A stretch of DNA of 64,000 nt from Polydactylus sextarius (Eukaryota; Chordata; Actinopteri; Polynemidae): contig CM028911.1 in the NCBI GenBank assembly GCA_016801845.1, forward strand, positions 9,408,885 to 9,472,884, in the 5' to 3' direction. Positions 22,486 through 35,355 of this stretch are shown here, piece by piece; position 1 is the stretch's first letter, and each line of letters opens with the position of its first letter. The notes beneath the pieces were generated by a model. That model saw only the letters and a program-made list of their open reading frames with translations, was not told the DNA's origin and ran no database searches. The position numbers and the translations under genes are program-made.

Positions 22486-25341
22486 TTAGCGTTTAATGGC
22501 AATGGTCAGTCCATCTCCCACAGTGAGCATGCTCAGATCGATCCTCTCATCCTTGTGCAGCTTCTTATTGAGAGCGTCCAGAGCCTGGGAGGTGAGGTCA
22601 CTGGGGTCAGGATTCACCACACGTCCACTCCACAACACCTTTAAAATACAGCAACAACACGGTGAAAAAATGATGTATTCCTCTTGGCAGCTCTCAATAC
22701 CACAGCATGTATTCTCTAACAGAATCTCAGCATGCTTGTGTAACATGTACTTACGTTGTCGATTGCAATGATGCCCCCCTTTCGTATGAGCTCCAGAGAT
22801 TTCTCATAGTAATTGTTGTAGTTAGATTTATCAGCATCGATGAACACAAAGTCATATGTTCCAGATTCTCCAGCTGCTATTAGCTCATCTGGTGAAACAA
22901 ATCAAAATTAAAATCCAATGATGATTTAATTTATGTAGCCGGAACCATGACTAAAGTTCATAAAAGCCCTTACTCAGTGTCTTCAGGGCTGTTTGATGTT
23001 GTATGTCTATTTTATTTTCAACTCCAGCCTATAGAAAAGATGAAATAGTATGAATTAATTAGTTGAACAGTGTTTTTTTTCTTCTTTAATTGTTTTGTTA
23101 AGTAAGGTTTAAACTGGAATTGATTTTACTGCTTTGCTTAGTACAGTTTCCTGAGTGGACACCTTTTAACTCTCCAGCCTACAGCATTTTGTGAAGACAC
23201 ACTGACAGAAGGTAGATATACAGGATGCTGGCTGTTGCACAATTTTGCTCTGACAGAGGCAACAATCAGTCTCAACAAACTTGCTAAATGCCAAATCTTA
23301 AGGTTCCACCAGCGCCCCAAACTGGACATCATGCACATGTCACTTTTATAATATAACATGTATCAGCACTGAGTGAAGATTAAAGGTTTAATGAATCTTA
23401 AATCTCAATGAATCTTAATTTGAACATTTCTTTATTAGATCATTCAGTCTGATTGATACTGTTAAGACATTGTGCCATGCAATATCTCACCTCTTTGAAA
23501 AACGGTTTGGCAATGGCCACATAGTTGTCATCTATTTCACAAGCTACCACTCGTCCATTCTCTGGCATGACCAAAGCCATGCTCAGTGCATTATACCCGG
23601 TGTACATCCCTGCAGAATAAAGACAGTGTTAATGACCTTAGAAATGTGTTGAGTTCTTTGAGAATCTTGTGTGGGAACAAATACAGGCCTTATCTCACAA
23701 TCAACCAATATCATAAATACCTAATTCTGAACTTCTTATTTAATGTTATAATTTGAATAAATTAATGAATGAATACAGTTACATGTATAACAGTGAAACA
23801 TAATCTCACAAAATCATAGTGGTTTGAATTTCCTCTGTTATAATTTCTACCAGCATATTTAGGCTGTTCAGTTCTCAAAAATTCAGATAAAGTTGCTCAA
23901 AATTAGTTGGTCAAACTCAGACGCCAAAATTCAAGATGAAAAATTATAATTTAAATATCAACATAAATTAAACTGGTTAGGCCAGTCTGTTTTTTTAAGG
24001 TTATGTTTTGTCAAATATAGTCAGAAAAAACTGCTTTCACACACATTAGTGTTATAAAAGAAATATATATATATTATAAAAGAAAAGTAGTATCACAATG
24101 TATGATATAATATAGTCAGTAGCTTTTAATCATACTCGTGTGTAGAACACTTTAGCCTTTGAAATTCACGTCATGCAAAAGTTTTGTTATTTAATTTCTA
24201 ATAATTATCTGTGGGTTAAGACCTGGAAGACCTGAAGATCACATTTTTTATCTCTACCATAATACTTCTTAATGGGTCCCTATACAACACAACACAGCAC
24301 AAGTAAAATCTACAAGAAATTAAAAATGCATACCAATCAAGTGCTTAAGTCTTAGGAGGTTAATGTGCTTGTAGGCTTCATAAAGTCTCACCAATTTCGA
24401 TGGCTTTAGTTGCATTGATCAGTTTAATGAGATTTGCCATCAACTGAGCTTGTTCAGGTGCAACCATCATGATGCTCCACATGTCTTCCAAGGTTCGCTG
24501 AAATAATATAAAATCATTATCACAACATATTTCTTTGTACTGTGTAACGTGTACTGTGTACAGTGTCTTCAGTGTTCCCTTACACTGTGCAGCCCTCCAG
24601 TGGTCAAACCATGTACTGTTCATCTCTTGAATTTGAATTACAGTTAATTATCAATGCACTGCAAGTTCATAATATGGAGTAAAGAAAATACGGTTAAAAT
24701 TGGACTTAGGAAAAAAGACACAGGACCATGGTGTGCTACAGATGTTGGGTCCTGTTGCAGTAATATCCAAGTTTTTATGACAACAACTTCAAAGGCACAG
24801 ACATCTTTAGTTTCTAGCCTGGAGCATCTGATGACCAACCAGACCTCGTCTGACCTAAATAACCTGCTGGTGGCTCCAGCATGTAGATTAATGTTGGAAC
24901 ATGTTCATCCATGCTAAGGAAAGCGAAATCAAAAAAATCCAGAATTAAATTAAATAGACTATAGATTTGAAGCAATCATATTGGATTTAGCAAGATATGT
25001 TGGTTAGAGGCCAAAGAGGGTAACACTGACACAGCACTAAACACTAAACAATGCTGGGATGTCGACAAGTAACACATAAACAATACGTACTTACCAGTTT
25101 GAGTTTAGTGAGGACTGGATGCTCCCTCAGTGAGTTGTTAACCACATACTGCAGCACCACATCAGCCTTTCCCTGGCTGTGGCTCTTCCCAGTAAAAGCA
25201 GATTGTCCCACACCTGAACAACAAGAAACTGTCACCACCTCTCCAAGAGATCACTGCCACCATAACCTTCCTTTGTCATCTCATACCTGATAATACAACA
25301 GCAAGTCCGACACAAAAAAGCATTTTAATGTCTGCAGCCAT
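22486..25341 (-). CDS. comtd1: Catechol O-methyltransferase domain-containing protein 1
   Basis: Seven minus-strand exons (25341-25287, 25213-25095, 24497-24392, 23609-23491, 23028-22974, 22888-22755, 22638-22486) give 246 aa with all phases closing. It is a class I SAM-dependent O-methyltransferase of the CCoAOMT/COMT type. A hydrophobic N-terminus (MLFCVGLAVVLSG, residues 7-19) is the membrane anchor or targeting segment known in this family. Motif I reads EIGMYTGYNAL (92-102). Glu118 ends the second strand and should contact the SAM ribose. FIDADK (167-172) and IDN (194-196) supply the metal ligands, followed by WSG and the C-terminal GDGLTIAIKR. Human COMTD1 is slightly longer (262 aa) and mitochondrial; its physiological substrate is not settled. 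Position next to vdac2 agrees with human synteny. Confidence 0.95.
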
Positions 25342-26098
25342 TATGCAGCCGTTCTGTGGTCCGGGTTTGTTCAAGAAAAGCTGAATCTCTCAGGGTCGGT
25401 CCTTTTTGTTTAGTTCCATCAATATTTGTTTTAGTTAACCTTTGAGAGAAAAGTTCGACCCATTGATTTTTGAGCTAAAATAGGGGTTTATTTCCATAGT
25501 TTCTTCAGTTTTGATTATTTTAATAGCAAACAGGGAATGTCAAGCACCAACACCTTCATTATAACTATAAAACTTAAAAACTGAAGTTCTCGTTAGTTGC
25601 TGAAAATCTAAATGTCATAACACAGCAAATAGTCACTCGGATATTTTGCAATGCCAAGGAGCACCCTTTGAACTGTTCTATCTGTGTTTGTTCTCACCGT
25701 GAACCCGGCAGCTGCACTTCTTTCAAAGAAACTGCAGATGTGGAAGAGGTTTGAGTAGAACCAGAGGAGATACGGTGATGTGAATATGTTTAATTGTTTT
25801 CAAATGAAGGAAACAAGACCAAGACCTTACATGAAGTTCATGCTCATAAAAATTGTAGGAAGCATCAAAAATTAGCTTGAAATGAACATGTATAGTTTAT
25901 GGTGCAGCAGTAATGGTAAATAAGTAATAGTAAATATATTTATTTATCTTCAGTACTTTTATCAGTACTAACAACTTGAAATGATGCCACCTAGTGGCGA
26001 AGATGTTGTACCTCAGTGTAGTCTAGTCTGGTGAATCAGTGCTTTGTGATTGCAGTGTTTCTGCAATCCATTTGTTATTAAATATGCTTGCTTTGCAG
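25342..26098. other. comtd1 upstream region
   Basis: Short 5' flank of comtd1 (minus strand promoter, no TATA recognised), then AT-rich DNA. It contains a consensus CTCF-type site at 25985-25998. No coding exon is seen. Confidence 0.5.
25985..25998 (-). promoter_or_regulatory. CTCF-type binding motif
   Basis: The + strand reads TGCCACCTAGTGGC, an exact fit to YGCCMYCTRGTGGC, the reverse complement of the CTCF core motif. It lies between comtd1 and the long gene-free region. Occupancy cannot be known from sequence. Confidence 0.5.
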
Positions 26099-26479
26099 GT
26101 TATTCCCGTGTTCACAGACTTTAAAGTTATTGTTTGTGAAGGTGCAATAACCCAGAGAGAAAACCACTGGGGAACTTTCATTTGGCTCGGATGTAAAAAT
26201 CCAGGATTGCACAATGCTACGTGTTTACATGCACTGACTGAATCATCTTGGGTTACAGGAAATTCCAACAATTATCCTTATTATATCTCAAAGGGAGAAA
26301 TAAAAAAGTCACTAGTGATGATCTGGGTCAGTATCTCTGATGGAATTTGGACCTGCAGGACGTGCAGGTGGTCAAATAACTCAAGGCAGTACATGCAAAG
26401 CAACACAAAGAAAACTCTTACAGAGAGACAATATAACTTTCAAAAGGTGATGGAACTCATTTATAGTCTTAAAGATTAA
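26099..26479 (+). other. Candidate Ig-like exon of unknown gene (uncertain)
   Basis: A frame stays open through 26479, after an acceptor TTTGCAG at 26098. A donor (AAAAG|GTGATG) at 26446 would give a 116-codon phase-0 exon. The translation contains GTFIWLGCKNPG and, 54 residues after that Cys, SLVMIWVSISDGIWTCRTC. This is the spacing and shape of the B- and F-strand cysteines of an Ig domain, with two N-glycosylation sites. Against it: there is no leader exon upstream, exon phase is 0 where Ig exons are normally phase 1, and I recognise no family. It may be a decayed exon or chance. Confidence 0.25.
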
Positions 26480-26674
26480 ACGTTGACCTCATGTGCACTT
26501 GTCCACTTTAGTACATTCAGGGGTCTGGGCCTGGTATGACCAATAGTTTAAAGTGACTAATGTTATTTAATGATAGCAAACTGTATATATACAGCAGGTC
26601 TTTGGTGTTAGGTTTTCTCTGCCTGTGTGACTGTTAAACACAATCATTGTGCTATTTATACATTTACTTCCTAG

Positions 26675-26769
26675 TTTCGTTCGTGGTAGCAGCTGTGCTA
26701 TCATGCTGCTTATGTTTTAACCTGAAAGTGAACTCACAGCTTGAGATTCAAAGAGAAAATTGTCAGTAA
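26675..26769 (+). other. Transmembrane-like open frame (uncertain)
   Basis: After an acceptor CTTCCTAG at 26674 a frame reads SFVVAAVLSCCLCF followed by NLKVNS and a stop at 26767-26769. It looks like a membrane exon 230 bases after the Ig-like frame, but needs a phase-1 donor that the upstream candidate does not supply. Kept only as a pair with that candidate. Confidence 0.18.
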
Positions 26770-28565
26770 AGATACTCAAATACATGTCAGTGATGTATAT
26801 GAGTATGAAATCAGTAACAATAGTGTCAGATTACTTAGACGATGACGATACTTAGATGAATATTTTACTTTGACAGCAAGAGAAATGAGGACTGAGGAAC
26901 ATGTTTATCCTGTGGCATGTGATCAGAGGTTGGGGGTGTTTCACACATACACAGTTTGTGGTTGTGATGTGTCTTGTAATGGCCTTCTTCTTTTTCTTTT
27001 TCTACGACAGCTTCTTTGAGCTGTGTAGTACTTTGTGTAGTCTGTCTGTCTGTCTGTCTCTCTCTCTGTCTAAAAGTATTTCAGTTACTCTTACTTCTTT
27101 GCCCTGTTCCAGCTGGGCCAAACCATCCTGTCATTTCTAGTCTGCCCTAAGAAATAGTGCTGCTCAGAGGCCGTGTTGTAGCCTCTTGGCCTGTAAATGC
27201 AACACTGGCTCCAAGCTCATGGTTTTTGTGTTTCCCCAAACAATGTTTCCTTGCTGAGCTGTAAAGGGACAACAACATAAACACAGAATTGTCGTACAGT
27301 GTATTGGTATTAATATAGAGAAGATTAATGATTACACAACTCAAGCATGTCCGCATGGTCATGTGATCCATGTATTAAGACAGAATAAAACACAAGTGCA
27401 TCCTTTAAACTACTTTAAACTAGGTTTCTTCCTTCAGCAGTGATTCTTGTTTAACATTTAACACTTTCTTTGAGCTTATCTGTAAAGCAAGTAAAGTTTA
27501 ATGAGCAGGGTTTGTTTAGCAAGACTGCCAGAGTGTTTTTTCATGAGCCGCACTTTAGATCATCTCTGTCTTGCATCTTCAAAACAGGGAACAGAGGAGA
27601 CGGTAGCCAGGAATGTTCAAAAAGGAATTTTGGCGATGTGAGTGGGATGCGAGGTCTCTCCAAGGACAAGAGCTTCCTCTGTCTATTCCCTAATTAAGAA
27701 TGCACAGATACAAACAAAAACATGCCACAGACAAGAGCCCATCAATTAAATGAGCCATGACAAGAACTGTCTCTAAAAAAAGTGTTTGAGTGTTTGAGAT
27801 GTGATGAGGAAAGGAGGGGGATGTTTCAGAGTGTGCACACAGCTCTGCTAAGGTCCTCGCAGTGAAAATGAGATACCATGTTTTTCCACCATCGTCTCCC
27901 TCTCTCTCCCTCTTCTTGCTGCTTCGGGCCTCTGCTTATGTGACGCTAATTGTTTCTGCTACTTGTGCCAAGTACCTACTCTTCCCCAGCACATTCTACA
28001 GACAGGCCCTGGTCCCTCAGCTGCTTTTTGTGTCTGTTTAAGGAATGAAAAAATGTGTGCTGCCATCTGCAGCGAGCACACCACTGTTCCCCCTCCCGGC
28101 CGTGACTGTCAGAGTGCCACAATGATACACATTCACACACTCTCTCTCTCTCAGAGGTAGAAAAAAAAAAAAGAACGCCAATGTGGTAGAGAAACAAGAA
28201 AACAAAACTGACACATACAACTGCTAATATGAAACAAAATAATTCAAGAGGTTCCTGTTTTGATGCATTTAGCGTGTGGGAGGGAAAACACTGCACATCT
28301 GAAAAAAGGCTTTTAAATTTTGCAAACCATGCAGAGAAGAAATGTAGGTACACAATAGATTTAAAAACCAAGCTTGTTATGTGCTGGTCTGTATTTGAGT
28401 ATTCAGCAGTAAGGGAAAAGATAAAGCTCCTGAAATAAATCCACAAAATAGTCTCAGACTTTTGGACCCCTACTGTCTATATGTACACTTAAAGGCCTTG
28501 AAGCACGCAAGGTCATTGTGGCTCCATTTTCCCCCTTTATTTCGTTTTTCAGTGTCTCAATGTGA

Positions 28566-28579
28566 CCAGTAAGTGGCAG
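28566..28579 (+). promoter_or_regulatory. Near-consensus CTCF motif, opposite orientation
   Basis: CCAGTAAGTGGCAG differs from CCASYAGRKGGCRS at one position (A for G at position 7). It points away from the site at 25985-25998. Confidence 0.35.
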
Positions 28580-29066
28580 TGTTGTTTAGCTAATCCACTG
28601 TCTTTTCTACACAAACAGAAGCTCATGGCACAAAGAGAGTCAGGCTTTCACTCCCCTGTCTGGGAAGTAATATCACTTTCCTGTTGTTGAATTGACCTGT
28701 GACACCATCTCAGAATACACTGGTGCAGCACGTATTGACATGCTTATAATGTCTTTTGGCTGTTACATCATCCACGTGTTTATCACAGGGTGAGTGTGTG
28801 TGTGTATGTGTGTGTTTGTGTGTGTGTGTGTTTGTGTGTGTGTGAGTGAGGCCCTCTAATAACAGCAGGCAGTTTGGCACCGTCTCAGCAATCGGATAAG
28901 CACGCATGAATATTAAGTGATGCTAATCACAATGGAGAGACCAACGTCAAGACGACTGACAGACATTTCTCAGCATTCAATTGACATCTTCAGATTCGTC
29001 CTCAATTTGACAGCAGCGTCTCCTGACATGACAAGTCTGTTTAAAGCTTCCGGAGGAGGCACGGCA

Positions 29067-29078
29067 CACGTGCACGTG
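29067..29078. promoter_or_regulatory. Tandem palindromic E-boxes
   Basis: CACGTGCACGTG: two abutting CACGTG sites inside a longer GC-rich palindromic stretch (about 29061-29095) in otherwise AT-rich DNA. CACGTG is the core for USF, MYC/MAX, MITF and CLOCK-type bHLH factors. Confidence 0.4.
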
Positions 29079-30176
29079 CACCGTGGCACACGCGATTACA
29101 GATGCACTGACACTGATTTTTACTCAAACTGGGCCACTGTGCTGCTGTGCAAGACGAAACCGTGTGTTTCTCAACATGCACATGTGCACACAAAGAGTAT
29201 CAGTTTATGTAGGCCACCCGTAGGGCTGTAGAATGTAGATGAGGATATAACAAAATATTCCCAGAAACTGTTTTTTCAATCAGCGAAGTCTGGATTTATC
29301 ACTGCTTTACTGAACCGTAGTGTATTTTGGTGCGTGAATGTTGAGGATAAGCCATTCATTTCATTATCATCCTCCTCTTTGTGTTTTCAAGCCGTGCGGA
29401 ACAAAACAGAGGATCTACTCCTTGCAAAAAAAAGAAAGAAAGGAAAAAAAAAAAAAAAAACGAAATGAATGGCAGGTGTGGTGGTTTTGACTTTCAAATC
29501 ACTTAGGCATCTATTCTATTAACCTGCCGTGTAAATAAATACAGAATTCAATTTCCATGGAGCAACGCAATAAGTTGACAGTCTCCAAAAGATCAAAAAG
29601 ACTGTTCTGTGTGGCACGTGAGCTACTGTGAAAAAATGTCAGGTATATGAAAGGTGTTGACACCTTGAGCAAGCCACAAAAAGAGACAAATGTCATATCC
29701 TCAGGAACAATTACTGGGAGAACCGCTGGTTTTTAAGCCAGTAGGTCTCTGAGCTATTTCATTCTGTATATAGTAGAGCTGCTCCTGCAACATCTCGCAG
29801 TGGTTGTCAGTCAGTGTCAGAGGAAAGATGCTCTTTCTTTGTATCTGTATTGAATACTAATATTTTAATTGCCCATTTCCCGCTTTACAATCTACTTCCT
29901 GTGGTGTTTTGTTAAAAGTTAATCTCTTTTTTATCTACTCACCTCCACAAACTCAATATTTGCCTTAGTTCCTGTACAGAATCACTGTATCCTCCCTTCC
30001 TATTAGTGTCATTCTCATCTGAGTGCCGTGTCCCATTGTGACCACACTTGAGGCACTAATGATAATGTTATAACCCAGACCAATTTGCCATGGCAATCAG
30101 ACTCACTTAATTGAGTTGATTATAAGCTCTCGGTCTTAGATGACCCCTCTGGACTCAGAAAAATGGAACGCAGAGA

Positions 30177-30189
30177 GACAGAGAGAGAG

Positions 30190-30229
<40 letters not shown>
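30177..30229. repeat. (GA)n microsatellite
   Basis: GA/GAGA tract of about 50 bp with a few A-rich interruptions at its left end. Confidence 0.95.
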
Positions 30230-30232
<3 letters not shown>

Positions 30233-31049
30233 GGTGTGGATGGAGGGACAGAGGGTTTCTTCAGGCACTCCATCACTTTGCAGGAGATACATGGGATATG
30301 ACTGTTTGGAGGCATGAGAAGAGGCATATGTCCATGAGTGTGTGTGTGTCTGTGATGAGTCTTTGTGTGGGGTGTTGGGAGATGGCGTGTAGGGCAGAGC
30401 GAGCCTTCAGGGAGGTGTAAAGGAGCAGAGGGGTGGGACAGTGGCTGTGGGTGAGGGGGAGTCGGGCTCGGGGTTCGAAATCACAACACAGCCTGTGTAA
30501 TAGACCCGGACACACACCACATCTGAAGTTAATCCAATCAGGGAGAAGCACGCCGCTCCCATCCGCTCAAGACACACAAACATAAGGTCAAGAGCAGCTT
30601 GTATTAGCGCAGTGATGTCAGAGAGAAGTGGTGTAGATAATTGACTTTCAACGTGTTTTAAAAGGCTGAGAGAAAAAGAGAGATGAAGGAAAGCAGAGGT
30701 TTTGTAGCTCGTTCAGCCAAGCATATATAAAATAAAAGCCAAATCAGTCAGTGTTTAATAGCAGGTCAAAACCAACATTATAGACCAACTTTGCCTGTTT
30801 TACTATTGGGCCTTTGCAGGTTTATCCTCACCACAAAGGACAAACAAACTGAAATCATACTTATTCATTGATCGTATAATTCTTGGTTCTTGGTAAATTC
30901 AAATGTTACCAGTTTTTATTCTGAACTTCCTTTGCTTTTGCTAAGGCAATATTAATATTAACAGATTAATATATACAAACTTGCCCTCACATTGTTAAAT
31001 AAAGGTTTTAAGATGAAAAATACATGGTTGTATAACTCAAAGTAAAATA

Positions 31050-31051
<2 letters not shown>

Positions 31052-31090
<39 letters not shown>
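31052..31090. repeat. (AT)n microsatellite
   Basis: About 39 bp of alternating AT. Confidence 0.95.
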
Positions 31091-31093
<3 letters not shown>

Positions 31094-31809
31094 ACATATT
31101 CTTACCAAAGTTCTACCCTTAACAGGTGCATATTTATAAATAATTCAACATATGACTGAGAGCTGCAGTTATCTGTCCAATATCATTGCTCTGAAGATGC
31201 TTTGGCTCATTTATTTCTGTAGTATATATGCAAAATAGTCAAACAAATGCCAACATCTAACTCTGCCACTGTGTAAACAGCACTGCTTTAGCACTAACAC
31301 CAAAAGTACATGAATACGCAGTATATCTGAATGTGCAAATGCTTGTTTGGAATATAATAATGGAGGACAACCATGATGGCAAGGCTGCGTTGAGAATTGT
31401 TTTATTTACAGTAAAACACGACACACACTAATAAGGGACACAGAGCACAGTGCTGTAATATCTGAGGATGGAAAGCAAATGTGCTTTTGAGAGCCAAGTA
31501 TACTGGTCCCTTTCATAGGCGACTTGGTTCCACTCATGATCGAATGCAACATTCTAAAAGGACTATTTACTCTTTTCATTTCCTCTTGTGTATTACAGAC
31601 GAAGGAGCGTGTGGCTTGCTGTATGAAAACAGGGCCTGGCCTAATGTTGCATGAAGACCATGGTGAATTCATATTGATGGAAAAGCAGCCTCTGAAGCCC
31701 AGCAGCCATGATTTTTTCATAAGCCACCGGGAACAAGAAGTCAGTCAGCTGACAGGTGCTAACGCCGCCAATTGTGCTGTGGATAAGAGATGGGACATGG
31801 AGAAAAGAG

Positions 31810-31810
<1 letters not shown>

Positions 31811-31842
<32 letters not shown>
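31811..31842. repeat. (GA)n microsatellite
   Basis: About 32 bp of uninterrupted GA/AG. Confidence 0.95.
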
Positions 31843-31845
<3 letters not shown>

Positions 31846-32340
31846 AAAGGCAACAACTGGCTCCTCTTTTCTAAGCACTTCTGTGTGCAGAATGTGTACG
31901 TGCTGCGTTGTGTGTGCTCCCTGCACCCTGTTCCCTTCTATAGCTGGAGAGGATTTTACGGAGAAGACTGTGTAAACACCAGAATGCATGTCAAATATGA
32001 TGAGTCTTGATAGCTGTAAAACATACCCAAGGACTGCTCCTCACTTATTATCTACAACCAGAGCCCTGGAGCTATGTCTGCATCCTTCTGCCTTCCCTCC
32101 ACGCATGTCGCACCACAAGTCCCTCTCTGGAAAGCATTGATTATTTTGGCATGAGCCAAGGAGAAAGAAAGGTGTGATTTCTTTTGTGTTTCCTCAAGAA
32201 AAAAAAATCAGCAAAAATAAATATTTTTGAGAGCATGGTGCAGCCACAAGAAATATATGAGCACATTGGGGAAGAAATAAAGATGATGGATTTGCTAGCT
32301 GACGTGTGCGTATGCTTGTGTACCTTGTGGAAGACTGTGT

Positions 32341-32341
32341 T

Positions 32342-32390
<49 letters not shown>
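32341..32390. repeat. (TG)n microsatellite
   Basis: About 50 bp of TG, then a few CGTG units to about 32402. Confidence 0.95.
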
Positions 32391-32393
<3 letters not shown>

Positions 32394-35320
32394 CGTGCGT
32401 GCTCGGGCTCTGCAGAGTTTTTGGCTGCTACTGTTGGCGCGTTGTTTTTGTTCATGTGCATGTCATTTTCTGAACTGTACATCTAGAACTGTATTATCTG
32501 TGTGTAATTGTGCGCCTCTGTTTGCAGCGTGTCTTGAGTTTATGGCGTGTATGTGAAAAGAAAAGAACGCATGCTGAAAAGAGCGACCAAAGCTGCAGGC
32601 AGTGTGAGGCTCCAGGGAACCACTTGAGATTGCAGGCAGAGGGACTGATAGGGCAGCTAGCCATTCATCAGGCCAAATGAAGGCAGTAAAGTTGACTGGA
32701 AGAACCCAGGCATCGCCCCAGGATGGCAGTCGGCCTCTCAGTGGAGACCTGTGACTAACACATGCGAGCAGACATGCATGTACGTACATACACATACAAA
32801 TAGCCACAGAAGTGGGAAAGAAGGAAGAATGAATGAACTGGGAGGGGGTATAGGATTCAGGCTTTAGGCTCAGGAGAGGAGACAGAAGTCTAATGGACCT
32901 CCAGGAGCAGAGGCCCCATCTACCCCCAGCAACCAAGGCTCCTGTCTGGAATACACGTGGCCCGCTCCACTCAGAAAACATCCATCAGACAGATATTACT
33001 GTAATCCAGAGGTGATACATTAGCTTGGGTGCCAGGGGGACAGTGTGCGCTGGTGATGGATACCTCTAGAGCTCCCTGCCGTTGTCACAGGGGCCTCTCA
33101 GAGAGAGAACTGCTGCTGCTCAGCTCAGCACAGCCAGCGCTTTCCTGCTTTATGTCACACTTTGAATTTATTCCATTGTAATGCTCTTTGTATTTTATTC
33201 TTAATCACACTACCCAGAGGATGGAGACATATTTCCACCAAAAGAAAGTGCTACGAAGTTGCACACTTATGAAAGCAATACATTACTTAAGCACTTAGGC
33301 CAGCCAAGGAGGAGAGATGAAGCTACTTTAGAGTGTTGCTGGTGTGTTTATAAGACTATATTAGTGTCTCACTGGTGCTTTGATAGAGCTTGTACCATCA
33401 ATTTGCACAAAGACTCTATCTTTGCTTACATAAATCCCACCTCCGGGTTATTATGAATCTGATTTATTTGCTTCGCTTATGTTTATTATTGTGTTTTATG
33501 GTTTATATTCTGTGTTAAACGCCATCAATAGGACTGCAGAGCATGTATGTCTCATCCTACAAGGGATGAAAATGGTTTATGGAGCTGTGAGTGCCAATAA
33601 ACAGGCAGCCACAGCCTTTTGGATGTACATCTTCAACGTTTTATGCATGATGAACTCAATAGTTACCACAGGTTCAAGGCCAAATGGTATAAGCAGTGAC
33701 AGGACTTCACAGAGGCAGCTGCACACTGCAGGCACAGGATGGAGAATGAGTTACGTACTCAAGTAGAGATCTTGTCATATTTTTATGTATCTGTCTTTAT
33801 GTATTTCTGCCAAAAGGGATGGAATGAAGCAACTCATGAGCCAAACAGATCATAGCCTTCACATTTAAAAAAAAAAATGCTGGAGAGGCTAGCATCTCCT
33901 CCTGCATCCTCTGGTGATCTGGTCATCTGGATACAGTCATCGTGAAGCTGTCTCAGACCAATAAAGAGGTGTGGTGTGGCCATGTAAGTGTCTCCGGTAA
34001 GATGAAAAGCAGACAGTCCACCAAGGACAACAGGACATATTGATGTTATCACCAAAGCAGTGTACAGTGACACACATGCTTCACAATGCTCTGTAACAAG
34101 CTATAATAAGAAAATAAAGGCAACCAGTGTGGGATTTTCTCTTAATAGATCACTGTCCGATCGAACACAATATCGACCATTGGAAATATACAGCTGCACT
34201 GCTTTCTATTGAAATATTTGTCCCTGTTGAAATGTCTTGGGTGCATGACTAACTGGTTTAAGTTGCACTGCAGAATGATTTGTCACTAGGAGCTGGTGAA
34301 ATTGACCAAAGGAAAACAAACAAAGCAGATCATTAGAACCATTGTGTACACTGAGAACAGTTATGTTTGAACCTGTGGTTATATTACAGCATGTATATCT
34401 GTTCTAATTTCACATTAACCCTTGCACGCACGCTTTTAATGACTATTTGAGTGAAACTGGCACGGCTTTCTAATCAGTTTTTTTTTTTTTTTTTTGTAGT
34501 AGAAACACAATATGCAGCATTTAACTACACATGTGACAGCTGATTATAAAGTGATCCATTGGATAAAATAAAACAATATAAATGTTTTGTAGCTATTTAT
34601 TGATCTATTTTAGTTATTAATAACCTGGTTTTAAAACGTGAGCAACTACTTATCACTAATAAACATTTCATCATGTATCCATTGTCCAAAAGCACTGAAG
34701 TAAACAAACTAAAATGGACAATAGAAAATACAGTCTGAATCTTTTTCTAGACATTCATTAATACTTAATACGCAGCGCACAGTCGGAGACAGTCGTATCA
34801 TATCTACATGTTTATTGCTTCAAGGCCAGGTGAGGATGTTTGGCTCCATCACGATTCACAGACCCAGATTTCACAAAGTTTATAAGGTGTAAATGAGAGA
34901 ATGTGTGGATTTCCTCGTGTTTCCGCCCTAGCGCCTGTCTCTGCTGTGAGTGAGTCTTTGATAGATGTTACACTGTGAGACAGACAGGCCTGTGCCAAGA
35001 TGATGGCATCAAAAAGCCAGACGATTGACAGCTACTGACAGCCATCTTCCTCCTAAACACACTTCAGGTCCCCTGTGCTCCCCCCTCCTCTCTCCCACTC
35101 TCTCTCTCTGTCTTTTCTCTCTCTGTTGGGGGAAATTGAGGAGACTCAGAGATAAAGAGAGGGATGTCTTAAACTGGCACCTGTCATCATGTTTTGTTTT
35201 GGTCAGGGCACAGAGAACATTCGTAAAGTTTTAAAAGACATTTTGAAGGATTTAGTACTTTCACAGCTACAATTTGAATCTCAGGTGGTCTACACAGTCC
35301 CTCACACTGGTTTATGATGT

Positions 35321-35355
<35 letters not shown>

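Larger units (their letters stand above)
26770..30160. other. Gene-free region, part 1
   Basis: No supported exon. It contains a (GTCT)n tract near 27040-27068, a TG/TTTG microsatellite at 28794-28848, a near-consensus CTCF site at 28566-28579, a double E-box at 29067-29078 and a purine tract at 29426-29460. Segments near 30030-30150 are complex, with TTAATTGAG and GATTATAAG homeodomain-type words. Confidence 0.5.

Noticed and set aside
30450..30490. tRNA-like B box (GGTTCGAAATC)
   Set aside because: No matching A box, acceptor stem or cloverleaf could be paired around it, and it lies in low-complexity GA/GT-rich DNA.
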